A stretch of 40,455 nucleotides of DNA from Desulfuromonadaceae bacterium (GTDB taxonomy: Bacteria; Desulfobacterota; Desulfuromonadia; Geobacterales; Pseudopelobacteraceae), in contig JAQUIG010000026.1 in assembly GCA_028683435.1 (NCBI GenBank), forward strand, positions 1 through 40,455, in the 5' to 3' direction. Under the pieces are notes generated by a model, which searched no databases, was not told the DNA's origin, and saw only the letters and a program-made list of their open reading frames with translations. Positions 12,892-21,005 of this stretch are shown here, in pieces; positions within the stretch are counted from its first letter, which is position 1; the number at the start of each line of letters is the position of its first letter. A program made the position numbers and the translations under genes.

Positions 12892-12987
12892 ACCCCCCTT
12901 GATCCCCCCTTGTCAGGGGGGAGATACTGAAAATCTCTTACCCCTCCCCAGATAAGGGGAGGCTGGGAGGGGTTACAAGGATCATAT
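12892..12987. repeat. GC-rich hairpin-forming intergenic repeat between atpD and atpC
   Basis: This spacer holds two inverted repeats: CCCCCC/GGGGGG (12904-12909 and 12916-12921, loop TTGTCA) and CCCCTCCC/GGGAGGGG (12941-12948 and 12965-12972). The last 30 bases (12951-12980) match 36851-36880, upstream of ligD, at 26 of 30 positions. It is longer than the other gaps between the F1 genes. It looks like a dispersed intergenic element; effects on atpC expression are unknown. Confidence 0.65.
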
Positions 12988-13404
12988 ATGGCAGAAAAGA
13001 TGAAGCTGGAAATTGTCACCCCTTATAAAAAAGTTGTTGACACCGAGGTTGACGAAGTAACTGCAACCGGTAAGCTGGGCGAATTCGGTATTTTACCGGG
13101 GCATGCACCGTTTTTGACCTCGCTAAATATCGGTGAACTTGTTTACAAGAACAACGGTGTTGCCGAGCATATGTCTCTCAACTGGGGCTATTTCGAAGTC
13201 CGTGATGACAAGATCATTGTCTTGGTAGAGACGGCAGAAATGGCTGAAGAGATAGATGTAGAGCGTGCTAAGGCAGCATTGGGCCGCGCTGAAGAGGCTC
13301 TTAAAAAACTGACTTCCGAAGACAAACAACACAAGATTTATGAAGCGGCTCTCCAACGGGCGATTATCCGTATGCAGGTTGCAGGTAAGAGCATGCGTAA
13401 ATAG
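12988..13404 (+). CDS. atpC: ATP synthase F1 subunit epsilon
   Basis: A 138-residue subunit of the rotor. It has the N-terminal beta-sandwich (KLEIVTPYKKVVDTEVDEV, then GEFGILPGHAPFLTSLNIGE) and a C-terminal two-helix part (AKAALGRAEEALKKL and following) that can inhibit hydrolysis in the family. AAGGATCAT precedes the ATG. It is the last gene of the operon and is followed by a terminator at 13438. Confidence 0.97.
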   Translation: MAEKMKLEIVTPYKKVVDTEVDEVTATGKLGEFGILPGHAPFLTSLNIGELVYKNNGVAEHMSLNWGYFEVRDDKIIVLVETAEMAEEIDVERAKAALGRAEEALKKLTSEDKQHKIYEAALQRAIIRMQVAGKSMRK

Positions 13405-13437
13405 GTCTGTCTTCATATACACAATCAATTATATTCA

Positions 13438-13465
13438 AGAGCGGCAGCGATGCCGCTCTTTGTGT
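13438..13465 (+). terminator. Terminator of the ATP synthase operon
   Basis: Perfect 9-base-pair stem AGAGCGGCA/TGCCGCTCT with loop GCGA, followed by TTTGTGT, 33 bases after atpC. It also lies just beyond the 3' end of the converging fmdB gene, but the minus-strand tail is poorer in T. Confidence 0.85.
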
Positions 13466-13495
13466 ATAACGCCAACCTGGCGCTACTTATACGCT

Positions 13496-13678
13496 TCAAC
13501 CACTACTGAAACAGCCAGCTGTCGATGATGAACTCCCTGCCGATGAAAACGTTGAAAACTCCTTTTTTACTTCCATTGAGCCGCACTTTGGGCACTCTAT
13601 ATCATACTTCACACCTGATTTCTGGAGTTTCTCAAAGCGGTTACCACATGTTGAGCATACAAATTCGTAAATCGGCAC
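13496..13678 (-). CDS. FmdB-type zinc-ribbon protein
   Basis: A 60-residue protein of the FmdB/CxxC_CxxC_SSSS family. It begins PIYEFVCSTCGNRFEKLQ and has a second pair CPKCGS, giving one Zn(Cys)4 ribbon (Cys 8, 11, 29 and 32), then a Ser/Gly-rich tail (SSAGSSSSTAGCFSSG). Members are called putative regulators after FmdB of methylotrophs, but no biochemical role is established for most. The start is GTG at 13678 with a strong GGGAGG 8 bases upstream. A good promoter at 13719-13747 and a palindrome at 13701-13720 precede it, suggesting that the gene itself is regulated. Confidence 0.88.
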   Translation of the reverse strand: MPIYEFVCSTCGNRFEKLQKSGVKYDIECPKCGSMEVKKEFSTFSSAGSSSSTAGCFSSG

Positions 13679-13700
13679 TTATGTTACCTCCCATTAAACA

Positions 13701-13720
13701 ATATTCAATTTCTTGAATAT
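13701..13720. promoter_or_regulatory. Perfect palindrome over the fmdB transcription start (possible operator)
   Basis: Arms ATATTCAA (13701-13708) and TTGAATAT (13713-13720) with a 4-base centre. The right arm touches the -10 box and the rest covers the predicted start of the minus-strand transcript, a typical repressor position. The binding protein is unknown. Confidence 0.5.
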
Positions 13721-13747
13721 AATAGCGGCTCTCCCTGGGACTGTCAA
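13719..13747 (-). promoter_or_regulatory. Strong sigma70-type promoter of the FmdB-type gene
   Basis: On the minus strand: TTGACA (13747-13742), 17-base spacer, TATTAT (13724-13719). Start point near 13712, about 34 bases upstream of the GTG. Confidence 0.8.
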
Positions 13748-13812
13748 TGAGGTGGTTGGAAAATATCCCGGTCACTGATCTGCTGCCGCAAATGTATGTC
13801 GGGCGGTTATAG

Positions 13813-13841
13813 TACTTTTTATCGTCCTTCTTTGCTATAAG
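13813..13841 (+). promoter_or_regulatory. Candidate promoter for the gene at 13878
   Basis: Extended -10 TGC-TATAAG (TATAAG at 13836-13841) with a weak -35 TACTTT at 13813-13818, 17 bases apart. The start would be about 30 bases upstream of the ATG. Confidence 0.4.
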
Positions 13842-13877
13842 TAGCACGTTGAGTATTTCTTTTGAGTGGAGAAGCGA

Positions 13878-14402
13878 ATGCCCCAATCTCATGAACTGAA
13901 ACGTACCCGCTGTTACGAGATCTTTTCCCAATCTGCCGGTGTTGAAATTCGCGAGGGGATGAAAACCGCCGAGGAGCGTGGTGAGGCTGTTGAGAGGAGC
14001 GGCAGGATTCACCTCCGCTTTTTCAAGCTGGCACCGAGAATAAATCCGGATGAAGTTACTCAGATCCGCTTCATCTGTGAACCTGATGAGGCTTTTGGTC
14101 TGTCTTTGATGATTGATCAGGTGGCGAATTCTTCTGTGCCGTGCAAGGAAAAACTGAATCCGCACAAGTTTTCAGTTGGTGAACGTGGCGAGGAAACTGT
14201 GACGACTCTTTCCGTGGAAAAGTGGGAGCGAGGTGGGAAGAGCGGCTATGCATTAGCGGTGGGGCGCGGCAAGGATTTTATCAGCGTACCGCTGCCGCTT
14301 TCCAAATTTCTCTTTGCGGGAAATTTTCTGCGGTTCCTTTCTACGGAACAGAGCTGGGTGGAAAGGGTCGAAAAAAAGGCACCAGCACATGCAGTCCGCT
14401 GA
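13878..14402 (+). CDS. Conserved-looking protein of unknown function
   Basis: A 174-residue protein that I do not recognise. The ATG at 13878 is chosen for its ribosome site GTGGAGAAG; an in-frame GTG at 13866 would overlap that site. There is no signal peptide or membrane segment. It has alternating charged and hydrophobic segments (GRIHLRFFKLAPRINPDEVT, then LSLMIDQVANSS) and a C-terminal part with GRGKDFISVPLPLSKFLFAG that looks like a small beta-rich domain. The stop is 2 bases before the start of the radical SAM gene, so they are probably one transcript, which hints at a shared role but does not identify it. Confidence 0.7.
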   Translation: MPQSHELKRTRCYEIFSQSAGVEIREGMKTAEERGEAVERSGRIHLRFFKLAPRINPDEVTQIRFICEPDEAFGLSLMIDQVANSSVPCKEKLNPHKFSVGERGEETVTTLSVEKWERGGKSGYALAVGRGKDFISVPLPLSKFLFAGNFLRFLSTEQSWVERVEKKAPAHAVR

Positions 14403-14404
14403 AG

Positions 14405-15376
14405 ATGTCACAGCCTAAACGTTACAATACATTCTCCAGTGAGCTTAAGCGGGAATTCGGCTGCAAGGTGCAACGCATCTCGGTTGACGCTGATTTTACA
14501 TGCCCCAACCGGGATGGCACGCTGAGCTCTAAAGGGTGCATTTTCTGCGGAGGCCACGGTTCCGGTTCGCATGGTATTCGGCGCGATCTTGGTATTGCTG
14601 CCCAACTTGAAGACGGCAAAGATGTCATGAGGCGCAAGTACAGGGCGCATATGTTCATCGCCTATTTCCAGGCATACTCAAATACATACGCTCCGGTCGC
14701 ACGATTACGAAGTTTGTACTCCGAAGCACTTTCCGCTCATGATGTGGTGGGCCTTATTGTCGCAACACGCCCCGACTGCGTTCCAGACGCTGTTTTGGAT
14801 TGCCTGCAGGAACTTTCCCGCCAGACCTACTTCTGGTTGGAACTGGGGATGGAGTCCATGTATGGACGAAGCCTGGAATTGATGAACCGGTGCCATGGTC
14901 ATCGCTGCAGTGTGGACGCCATACTGCGCGCCAAGTCACGGGGCGTGAAGGTCTGTACCCATATAATTCTGGGGTTGCCTGGTGAAACGCGTGAGGAGAT
15001 GCTGGCAATGGCTGGAGAGTTGAACCGTCTCGGTGTGGAAGGTGTCAAGTTGCACCTGCTGCATGTCATGAAGGGTACGGTGCTCGCGGATATGTACGGG
15101 CGGGGTGAGGTGACGGTCATGTGCAGAGATGATTATGCCGGTCTGGTCTGTGACTTTCTGGAACTGCTGGACCCGCGCATCTTGATCCATCGCCTGACAG
15201 GTGACGGCGGGCATAACAACCTGATAGCACCGCTCTGGTCGCTGAAAAAGTTTGAAATACTCAATCTGATTGACGCCGAAATGGAGCGACGAGGAACACG
15301 GCAGGGAAGCAGGTACATTCCACCTCTGCCAACAGCGGTCGCCGGTTATTCCTGCTCTACATCTCCACGCGTGTGA
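14405..15376 (+). CDS. Radical SAM protein, TIGR01212/YhcC family
   Basis: A 323-residue protein. The iron-sulfur cysteines are C33, C45 and C48 (FTCPNRDGTLSSKGCIFCGG), the widely spaced Cx11CxxC pattern of the YhcC family rather than CxxxCxxC. Further family features are VGLIVATRPDCVPDAVLD, YFWLELGMES and THIILGLPGETREEM. Substrate and reaction are unknown for this family; links to tRNA modification are only suggested by similarity to Elp3-like enzymes. The ATG at 14405 is chosen because the radical SAM domain starts right after it and it couples to the preceding stop; the open frame upstream overlaps the preceding gene. Its 3' end overlaps the convergent kup gene by 20 bases. Confidence 0.85.
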   Translation: MSQPKRYNTFSSELKREFGCKVQRISVDADFTCPNRDGTLSSKGCIFCGGHGSGSHGIRRDLGIAAQLEDGKDVMRRKYRAHMFIAYFQAYSNTYAPVARLRSLYSEALSAHDVVGLIVATRPDCVPDAVLDCLQELSRQTYFWLELGMESMYGRSLELMNRCHGHRCSVDAILRAKSRGVKVCTHIILGLPGETREEMLAMAGELNRLGVEGVKLHLLHVMKGTVLADMYGRGEVTVMCRDDYAGLVCDFLELLDPRILIHRLTGDGGHNNLIAPLWSLKKFEILNLIDAEMERRGTRQGSRYIPPLPTAVAGYSCSTSPRV

Positions 15377-17177
15377 CAACCCCCTGCATTTTTGTTGAAG
15401 GGAGTTTGTTGAACTGGACGAAGCTGGGGGTCAGTTTCTTGATTAAAGCAAATATCTTCCAGATCGGATTACGGGTTTCAATGTCTTCAATGCCGTAGAA
15501 GATGACCTTCTCTTGAATACCATGCTGCTTGAGTGCCGCCTCGATATCTAAAACCTCCATGTACCCCGATGATACCTCGAAGAACTCCAGGCCGTTTGCT
15601 ATGCCGGTCTTGTGCCGGAATACCGTGCCGAACGGCTCGTCGGTACGCATGATTGAAATAAAGACGTTGCGCTCATAGATGATATTGGAGCGGATCACGC
15701 AGTGCACAACGTATGGGGGTACAACGTCGAGACCTTTCGTAAAATAGAGACCACAGCCGGGTATCCTGCTTTTGGCGTAAATCTGTTCATATGAGAGCAG
15801 AAAAATATCCATATCCAGAGGGCGCATGGCACGGTAAAGGGAACGTTGTCCGTTGGTCCAGACGAGAATGGTGATAAAAGGAATGGAGGCCAAAATAATG
15901 GACCAGTATGCCCCATGTGGGAATTTGGAAAAGGTGGAGGTGAAATAGACCACGTCGATGATGGCTACAACGACAACGATTGGAACCTTCCATTTTTTTG
16001 TGGTCTTTGAAAATACCATGATCATCATCAGGGCGGTAATCGTCATCGAGCCGGTGACCGCCATGCCGTAGGCTGCCGCGAGGTTTCCCGACCTCTGGAA
16101 AAAGAACATCACAAAGATTACCGCCGCCATCAAGCCCCAGTTGACGACGCCGATATAAATCTGTGACTGGATGTGACTGGATGTATACTTTACCTTCATC
16201 AACGGCATCAGCCGTGTCGTGATCCCTTGGTAAACGATCGAGAAGACGCCGCTTATTATTGCTTGCGAAGCGATGATGGTTGCCGCGATCGTGAGCAGAA
16301 GGAAGGGTATATACAATAATCTGGATTCGCTCCGGATCATGGCAAAAAGGATGTTTTTGGCTTCTGGTGCTCTGAGCAGAAATGCTCCCTGTCCCAGATA
16401 GTTAACGTACAGGGCTACGAAGACAAAATACCAGGCCCTGATGATTGGTTTTTTCCCGAGGTGACCCATGTCGGCGTAGAGCGCCTCGCCGCCGGTGGAG
16501 CAGAGGATGACTTCTGATAATACAAAATACCCTGCGAGGCCATTGTTCAAGAGAAATTCAAATCCGTACCATGGGTTGATCGCCTTGACAATGCCGGGCG
16601 TATCAACAATGGAGATGGCACCGGACACGAACAGAGCCAGAAAGTACAGCACCATTATCGGGCCGAATACCCGGGTCACCTTGTCGATGCCGCGTGACTG
16701 TACAAAAAAGAGTGAGAAAGCGATAAATGCGGCAATAAAGACCAGAAGCGTTTGATTGGTCCCGGCCAGAGCCGGAATCAGCAGCAGTCCTTCCACCGCT
16801 GACAGGATAGAGATGGCCGGGGTGATGACCCCGTCACCAAGGAGAAGAGATACGCCCAGAAAGGAGAGGAAACCTGCAAACCCGAGCACCCGCCCCTTTT
16901 TAAACAGTTTGATAATGATTTCACGAAGGACAATCTCGCCCCCCTGTCCCTTGCGTCCAAGACTCATGGCCAGCCAGGCATACTCGACCGTCACGAGGAT
17001 AGTCATGGTCCAGAATACCAGAGACAGAATGCCGAATACATTGGCCACGGTCGGTTTGGTCAGGGCAAACACAACCGTCAGCGTATAAATCGGGCTGGTG
17101 CCGATGTCACCAAAAACCAGTCCCAGAGCTTTTACTATCCCGCCCCAGAATGAATCGGTTTCCTGCGCCTGTACCAT
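15357..17177 (-). CDS. kup: Low-affinity potassium uptake protein Kup
   Basis: A 606-residue membrane protein of the KUP/HAK/KT family, a K+/H+ symporter of the inner membrane. The N terminus has the hallmark GLVFGDIGTSPIYTLTVVF, followed by about 12 hydrophobic segments up to roughly residue 440 (for example GVSLLLGDGVITPAISILSA and GGEALYADMGHLGKKPI) and a soluble C-terminal domain. Full family length. The ATG at 17177 has AAGGAAGTGGAG upstream. The gene is divergent from the Usp-ATPase pair; about 140 bases upstream, on the same strand, lies a terminator-like hairpin (17319-17346), so expression may involve the leader RNA. Its 3' end overlaps the radical SAM gene. Confidence 0.95.
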   Translation of the reverse strand: MVQAQETDSFWGGIVKALGLVFGDIGTSPIYTLTVVFALTKPTVANVFGILSLVFWTMTILVTVEYAWLAMSLGRKGQGGEIVLREIIIKLFKKGRVLGFAGFLSFLGVSLLLGDGVITPAISILSAVEGLLLIPALAGTNQTLLVFIAAFIAFSLFFVQSRGIDKVTRVFGPIMVLYFLALFVSGAISIVDTPGIVKAINPWYGFEFLLNNGLAGYFVLSEVILCSTGGEALYADMGHLGKKPIIRAWYFVFVALYVNYLGQGAFLLRAPEAKNILFAMIRSESRLLYIPFLLLTIAATIIASQAIISGVFSIVYQGITTRLMPLMKVKYTSSHIQSQIYIGVVNWGLMAAVIFVMFFFQRSGNLAAAYGMAVTGSMTITALMMIMVFSKTTKKWKVPIVVVVAIIDVVYFTSTFSKFPHGAYWSIILASIPFITILVWTNGQRSLYRAMRPLDMDIFLLSYEQIYAKSRIPGCGLYFTKGLDVVPPYVVHCVIRSNIIYERNVFISIMRTDEPFGTVFRHKTGIANGLEFFEVSSGYMEVLDIEAALKQHGIQEKVIFYGIEDIETRNPIWKIFALIKKLTPSFVQFNKLPSTKMQGVVTRVEM

Positions 17178-17291
17178 CAGTCTCCACTTCCTTGTTTCAA
17201 TTTAAAATCAAGAGTGCATCTTATTAGTTGGCTTCGCCCGCGCAATATATTCCGGTACACCCTGATCCCTTGAAGGGTGACGTTTGCATTA

Positions 17292-17368
17292 AAGCTGGAA
17301 CTACCGGCGGCCATGCACAAAAAAAGAGCGGGATTTCAAGCCGCTCCAGCTTATACACTATTTTTTTT
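17292..17368 (+). promoter_or_regulatory. Larger overlapping hairpin with T-run on the plus strand
   Basis: AAGCTGGA (17292-17299) pairs with TCCAGCTT (17345-17352), and GGCGGC (17306-17311) can add pairs with GCCGC (17340-17344). Eight T's follow at 17361-17368 after an 8-base gap. It encloses the minus-strand terminator and competes with its stem. The 297-base gap between kup and the Usp gene otherwise holds only a small hairpin at 17258-17279 (CACCCT/AGGGTG). Confidence 0.35.
17319..17346 (-). terminator. Terminator-like hairpin in the presumed kup leader
   Basis: On the minus strand: stem GAGCGG/CCGCTC (17346-17341 with 17331-17326), 9-base loop, then seven U's (17325-17319). It points towards kup, whose start is about 140 bases further on, and no minus-strand gene lies upstream of it. 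This could be an attenuator or end a short RNA. Confidence 0.55.
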
Positions 17369-17474
17369 GCTAATGCCACAATGCAGGCAGGGTTCCGGCT
17401 TCACTATGACTTCCAGCATTGTCTGGTACACTGTTAGGATGAAACTTTTCTTAACTGGTTGTAGGGAGTATGCC

Positions 17475-18275
17475 ATGAGCTACCACACGATACTTGCCGT
17501 CATTAACGAACACACCGGATCAACAGTGGCAGCGCGCTATGCCATGGCGCTGGCAGCTTCAGAGGAGTGCAAACTCGTGCTGTACAGCGCTCATAGCGAG
17601 GTGGGTGACACTGCTCCAGTCCGCCTGACAGAAAAACATCTGGGGCACCTATTCAGCGAAGCCATTGTACTTGGTCTCGACGTCACGCAAGTCGCCGAGA
17701 TCGGCAGGATTACCAGGATACTGCCGCATCGGGCTCTCGCCGAAGCGGTGGACCTGGTACTCTATCCGTTGACTCCTGGTGAACGGTACGGATCAACCCT
17801 GCAACAGCAGACCGCCTATCATCTACTGCGCACGATCAGGGCCGATCTGGCGGTCATGCGGATCATGCATATGGGGAAGCCGCACCCTCATCGCATCCTG
17901 GTGCCGGTTGGGGGGATGGTCAGCGACAGGGAACAGCGTGTCAGGTTTGTCGCCTCCCTGGCTAAATGCTTCCATTCTCAGGTGACGCTGTTTCATCGCC
18001 CCGACATTGGAAAACAGGACCTGCCTGATGATCTTGTCACCATGCAGAATGATCTGCGCCTGCGCCATCTGCCGGTGCTGGAGCGGAGCGCTCCAGGAAA
18101 TATCGCCCGGGCGATCGCACTGGAGGCGGTCAGCCATCACAACGACCTGATCGTGCTGGGCGCGAGCGAGAGGGGTACGCTGCGGCACATCTTCTTCGGC
18201 AATCCGGCCGGAGAGGTGATGCGGCAGCCCCCCTGCAACGCCATCCTGTTCCGTCCCGCACGGCTGTTGGCATGA
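17475..18275 (+). CDS. Protein with two universal-stress-type (Usp) domains
   Basis: A 266-residue soluble protein. The start ATG at 17475 is chosen because the Usp fold begins there (SYHTILAVINEHTGSTVAAR) and GTAGGGAG precedes it; the upstream extension of the frame runs through non-coding hairpins. The first domain is about residues 1-130. The second (about 135-263) starts HRILVPVGGMVSDREQRV and ends with LIVLGASERGTLRHIFFGN, the ATP-loop region of the Usp type found fused to cation antiporters and permeases. The stop overlaps the ATPase start by 4 bases (ATGA), so it probably regulates or senses for that pump; this is inference from coupling. Confidence 0.75.
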   Translation: MSYHTILAVINEHTGSTVAARYAMALAASEECKLVLYSAHSEVGDTAPVRLTEKHLGHLFSEAIVLGLDVTQVAEIGRITRILPHRALAEAVDLVLYPLTPGERYGSTLQQQTAYHLLRTIRADLAVMRIMHMGKPHPHRILVPVGGMVSDREQRVRFVASLAKCFHSQVTLFHRPDIGKQDLPDDLVTMQNDLRLRHLPVLERSAPGNIARAIALEAVSHHNDLIVLGASERGTLRHIFFGNPAGEVMRQPPCNAILFRPARLLA

Positions 18276-20878
18276 AGATCCAGGCGCTACCCCACGATGA
18301 AGTTTTCGCAACCCTGCTCAGCGGCCCGCAGGGGATAACAGGGGAAGAGGCCGCCCGCCGTCTGGAGGAATACGGCCCGAACGAGATCCGCGAAATGCAC
18401 GCCAGGTCCCTGGGGTCCCGGCTGGCGGCCCAGTTCACCCATTTTCTGGCGCTGCTGCTCTGGTTCGCCGCTTCCCTCTGTTTCCTGTCTGAATACCTCC
18501 ACCCCGGCGAAGGGCTTGGCCGGCTCGGTATCGCCATTCTGGCGGTGATCTTCATCAACGCTTTTTTTACCTTCATTCAGGAGTACCGAACCGAAAAAGC
18601 CATCGAGGAACTCCGCAAGTTGCTCCCGTTCCGCGTCACAATTGTCAGGGATGGTGCAGAAACTGAGATTGATGCACGGAATATCGTGCCGGGTGATCTG
18701 ATCGCTCTGCGTGAAGGTGACAAGGTGCCGGCTGACGGCCGGGTTGTCCAGTCGAGCCGTTTAACCGTCAACAACGCTCCGCTGACGGGTGAATCGGATT
18801 CCCGCGTGCTCTCTGATGCTCCCTCTAACGTGGAGATGCTTGAAAGTCAGAACCTGGCATTCGCCGGGACGCTGGTGGTGAGCGGCAGCGGCAGGGTTGT
18901 GGCCTATGCGACCGGCATGGCGACCGAGTTCGGCAAGATCGCCCATATCACCGGCAGGGTGGTGGAGGAGGTGAGCCCCCTTCAGGTGGAGATTATACAT
19001 GTTACGCGTGTTGTCGCCGTCATAGCCGTTGCCAGCGGCGCCTGTTTTTTCGCTCTGGGAGCGGTATTCGGCCGGGGATTCTGGGATAATTTTCTGTTCG
19101 CCATCGGGATCATTATTGCGATGGTCCCAGAGGGGCTGCTCCCGACCGTGACCCTCTCACTTGCCATGGGGAGCCGGCGTATGGCACACCGCAACGCGCT
19201 GGTGAAAAACCTGAATGCAGTGGAGGCTCTCGGTTCGGTTGATCTGATCTGCACCGATAAAACCGGGACGTTGACGCAGAACCTGATGACTGTCAGGGAC
19301 ACCTGGAGTCCTGACGACGGGATGATGGCCTGCAGAGTAGCGCTGTTCTGCAACAATGCGCTGCTGTCAAAGGAGGGGCTCCGGGGTGATCCGACCGAGA
19401 CGGCGCTGTATCGCTATGCGATGGAAAAGGTGAACGCCGCCGGGGAGCGGCTCGACGAAACGCCGTTCGACTCGGAACGGAAGCGGATGTCAACTCTGCA
19501 CCGCATCGATGGCCGGCTGCTGGTGCTGGTCAAGGGGGCCGGTGAAAGCCTGCTGCCGCTCTGCAGTTCGCTGCCACGGGAAGGCGGCACGGTTCCGCTT
19601 GACGACTCCACACGGGAGGAACTGGCAGTTCGACTGAGTGACATGGCTGCCGGAGGGCTGCGGGTGATCACCCTCGCCTTCAGGGAACTTGACGCACCAC
19701 CTGCGGGGGCGATTCCGGAAGAGGGGCTGATTTTTGCCGGTTTCATGGGGCTGGAGGACCCTCCCCGGCCGGAGGTGCAGCAGGCGCTCGAACAGTGCCG
19801 CAGTGCTGGCATCAAGGTGATCATGGTCACCGGGGACGCCGGGCCGACGGCGGCGGCAATAGCCCGGGAGATCGGCCTGATCACTGGCGCCCCCTGCATT
19901 ATCGAAGGGAGGGAGTGCACTGCCATGCCGGACGAACAGCTGCGTGCTGCGCTGGAGGGGGATAACCTGATCTTTGCCCGCATGTCCCCCCAGAACAAGA
20001 TGCACATCGTCAGCCTGCTGATCGAACAGGGGCACCGGGTAGCGGTCACCGGCGACGGAGTCAACGATGCGCCGGCGCTGAGAAAGGCCCACGTCGGCAT
20101 CGCCATGGGCCTTTCCGGCACGAGTGTGGCCCGCGAAGCGGCGGACATCGTGTTGCTGGATGATAACTTTGCCTCCATCGTGCACGCCATCGAAGAGGGG
20201 CGCACCGTCTTTGGAAACATCCGCAACTTCATTACCTATATCTTCGCTTCGAACATACCTGAACTGGTCCCCTACATCGGCTACATTCTGTTCGGCATCC
20301 CTCTGCCGCTGACGGTCATGCAGATCTTGGCGGTCGACCTCGGTACCGACATGATACCGGCCCTGGCGCTCGGTTCGGAAAAACCTTCGCCGGAAATCAT
20401 GCAGCGCCCGCCGCGACCAAAGAGAGAGCGTCTGCTCACCAGGGGGATGCTGACCAGGGCCTATCTCTTTCTGGGGTTGTTCGAGGCGCTGGCCGGCATG
20501 TCTGCCTACTTCTACGTCATGCAGGGAGGTGGCTGGAGCTGGCCGCAGACCCTTGCACCCACGTCGATACTTTATCTGCAGGCAACCACGGCATGCCTCG
20601 CCGGAATCATCGCCACACAGGTTGCCAATGTACTCACCTGCCGCTCCCCGACCATCTCCCTCACCACGCTCGGTTTCTTCTCCAATCCGTTGGTGCTGCT
20701 CGGGGTCGCTGCCGAACTGGCCCTGGCCGGCTTCATCATCTACTCCCCGTTCGGCAATGCCATCTTCGGTTGTGCACCGATCGGCATCAACGTCTGGCTG
20801 CTGCTGATCCCCTTTGCCCTGCTGCTGCTGGCGGCGGACGAGGCCCGCAAGTATTTTCTCCGGCGAGCCGGGGGATGA
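18272..20878 (+). CDS. P2-type cation-transporting ATPase
   Basis: An 868-residue ion pump of the inner membrane. Order of features: N-terminal cation-ATPase domain (about 1-65), first membrane pair (about 55-110), actuator domain with TGES (172-175), M4 with PEGLLP (286-291), phosphorylation motif DKTGTLT with D329, nucleotide domain, hinge TGDGVND (593-599), and six C-terminal membrane segments. M4 has PEGLL, as in Na+/K+-type (P2C) pumps, rather than PEGLP of Ca2+ pumps, so a Na+, K+ or H+ pump is more likely than Ca2+; the ion cannot be settled from sequence. It is translationally coupled to the Usp gene and divergent from kup, which also suggests monovalent cation balance. Confidence 0.9.
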   Translation: MKIQALPHDEVFATLLSGPQGITGEEAARRLEEYGPNEIREMHARSLGSRLAAQFTHFLALLLWFAASLCFLSEYLHPGEGLGRLGIAILAVIFINAFFTFIQEYRTEKAIEELRKLLPFRVTIVRDGAETEIDARNIVPGDLIALREGDKVPADGRVVQSSRLTVNNAPLTGESDSRVLSDAPSNVEMLESQNLAFAGTLVVSGSGRVVAYATGMATEFGKIAHITGRVVEEVSPLQVEIIHVTRVVAVIAVASGACFFALGAVFGRGFWDNFLFAIGIIIAMVPEGLLPTVTLSLAMGSRRMAHRNALVKNLNAVEALGSVDLICTDKTGTLTQNLMTVRDTWSPDDGMMACRVALFCNNALLSKEGLRGDPTETALYRYAMEKVNAAGERLDETPFDSERKRMSTLHRIDGRLLVLVKGAGESLLPLCSSLPREGGTVPLDDSTREELAVRLSDMAAGGLRVITLAFRELDAPPAGAIPEEGLIFAGFMGLEDPPRPEVQQALEQCRSAGIKVIMVTGDAGPTAAAIAREIGLITGAPCIIEGRECTAMPDEQLRAALEGDNLIFARMSPQNKMHIVSLLIEQGHRVAVTGDGVNDAPALRKAHVGIAMGLSGTSVAREAADIVLLDDNFASIVHAIEEGRTVFGNIRNFITYIFASNIPELVPYIGYILFGIPLPLTVMQILAVDLGTDMIPALALGSEKPSPEIMQRPPRPKRERLLTRGMLTRAYLFLGLFEALAGMSAYFYVMQGGGWSWPQTLAPTSILYLQATTACLAGIIATQVANVLTCRSPTISLTTLGFFSNPLVLLGVAAELALAGFIIYSPFGNAIFGCAPIGINVWLLLIPFALLLLAADEARKYFLRRAGG

Positions 20879-21005
20879 ATGGAATTTGCTGTTTACACGC
20901 TGCTCAAAGCTGGTAAACTCGGACTTCAGCGCAATCTGACCGTAAAATGTGTTACCGGGGCAGAAAAAATCGAAGCATCTGAACATGTTAGGAGAACAGG
21001 ATTCC

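Noticed and set aside
17277-17474. Upstream extension of the Usp gene
   Set aside because: It runs through hairpins and T-runs and encodes nothing Usp-like; the ATG at 17475 fits the domain start.
17178-17475. c-di-AMP (ydaO) or GEMM riboswitch for kup
   Set aside because: Neither consensus core could be recognised by eye; only the terminator-like hairpins are reported.
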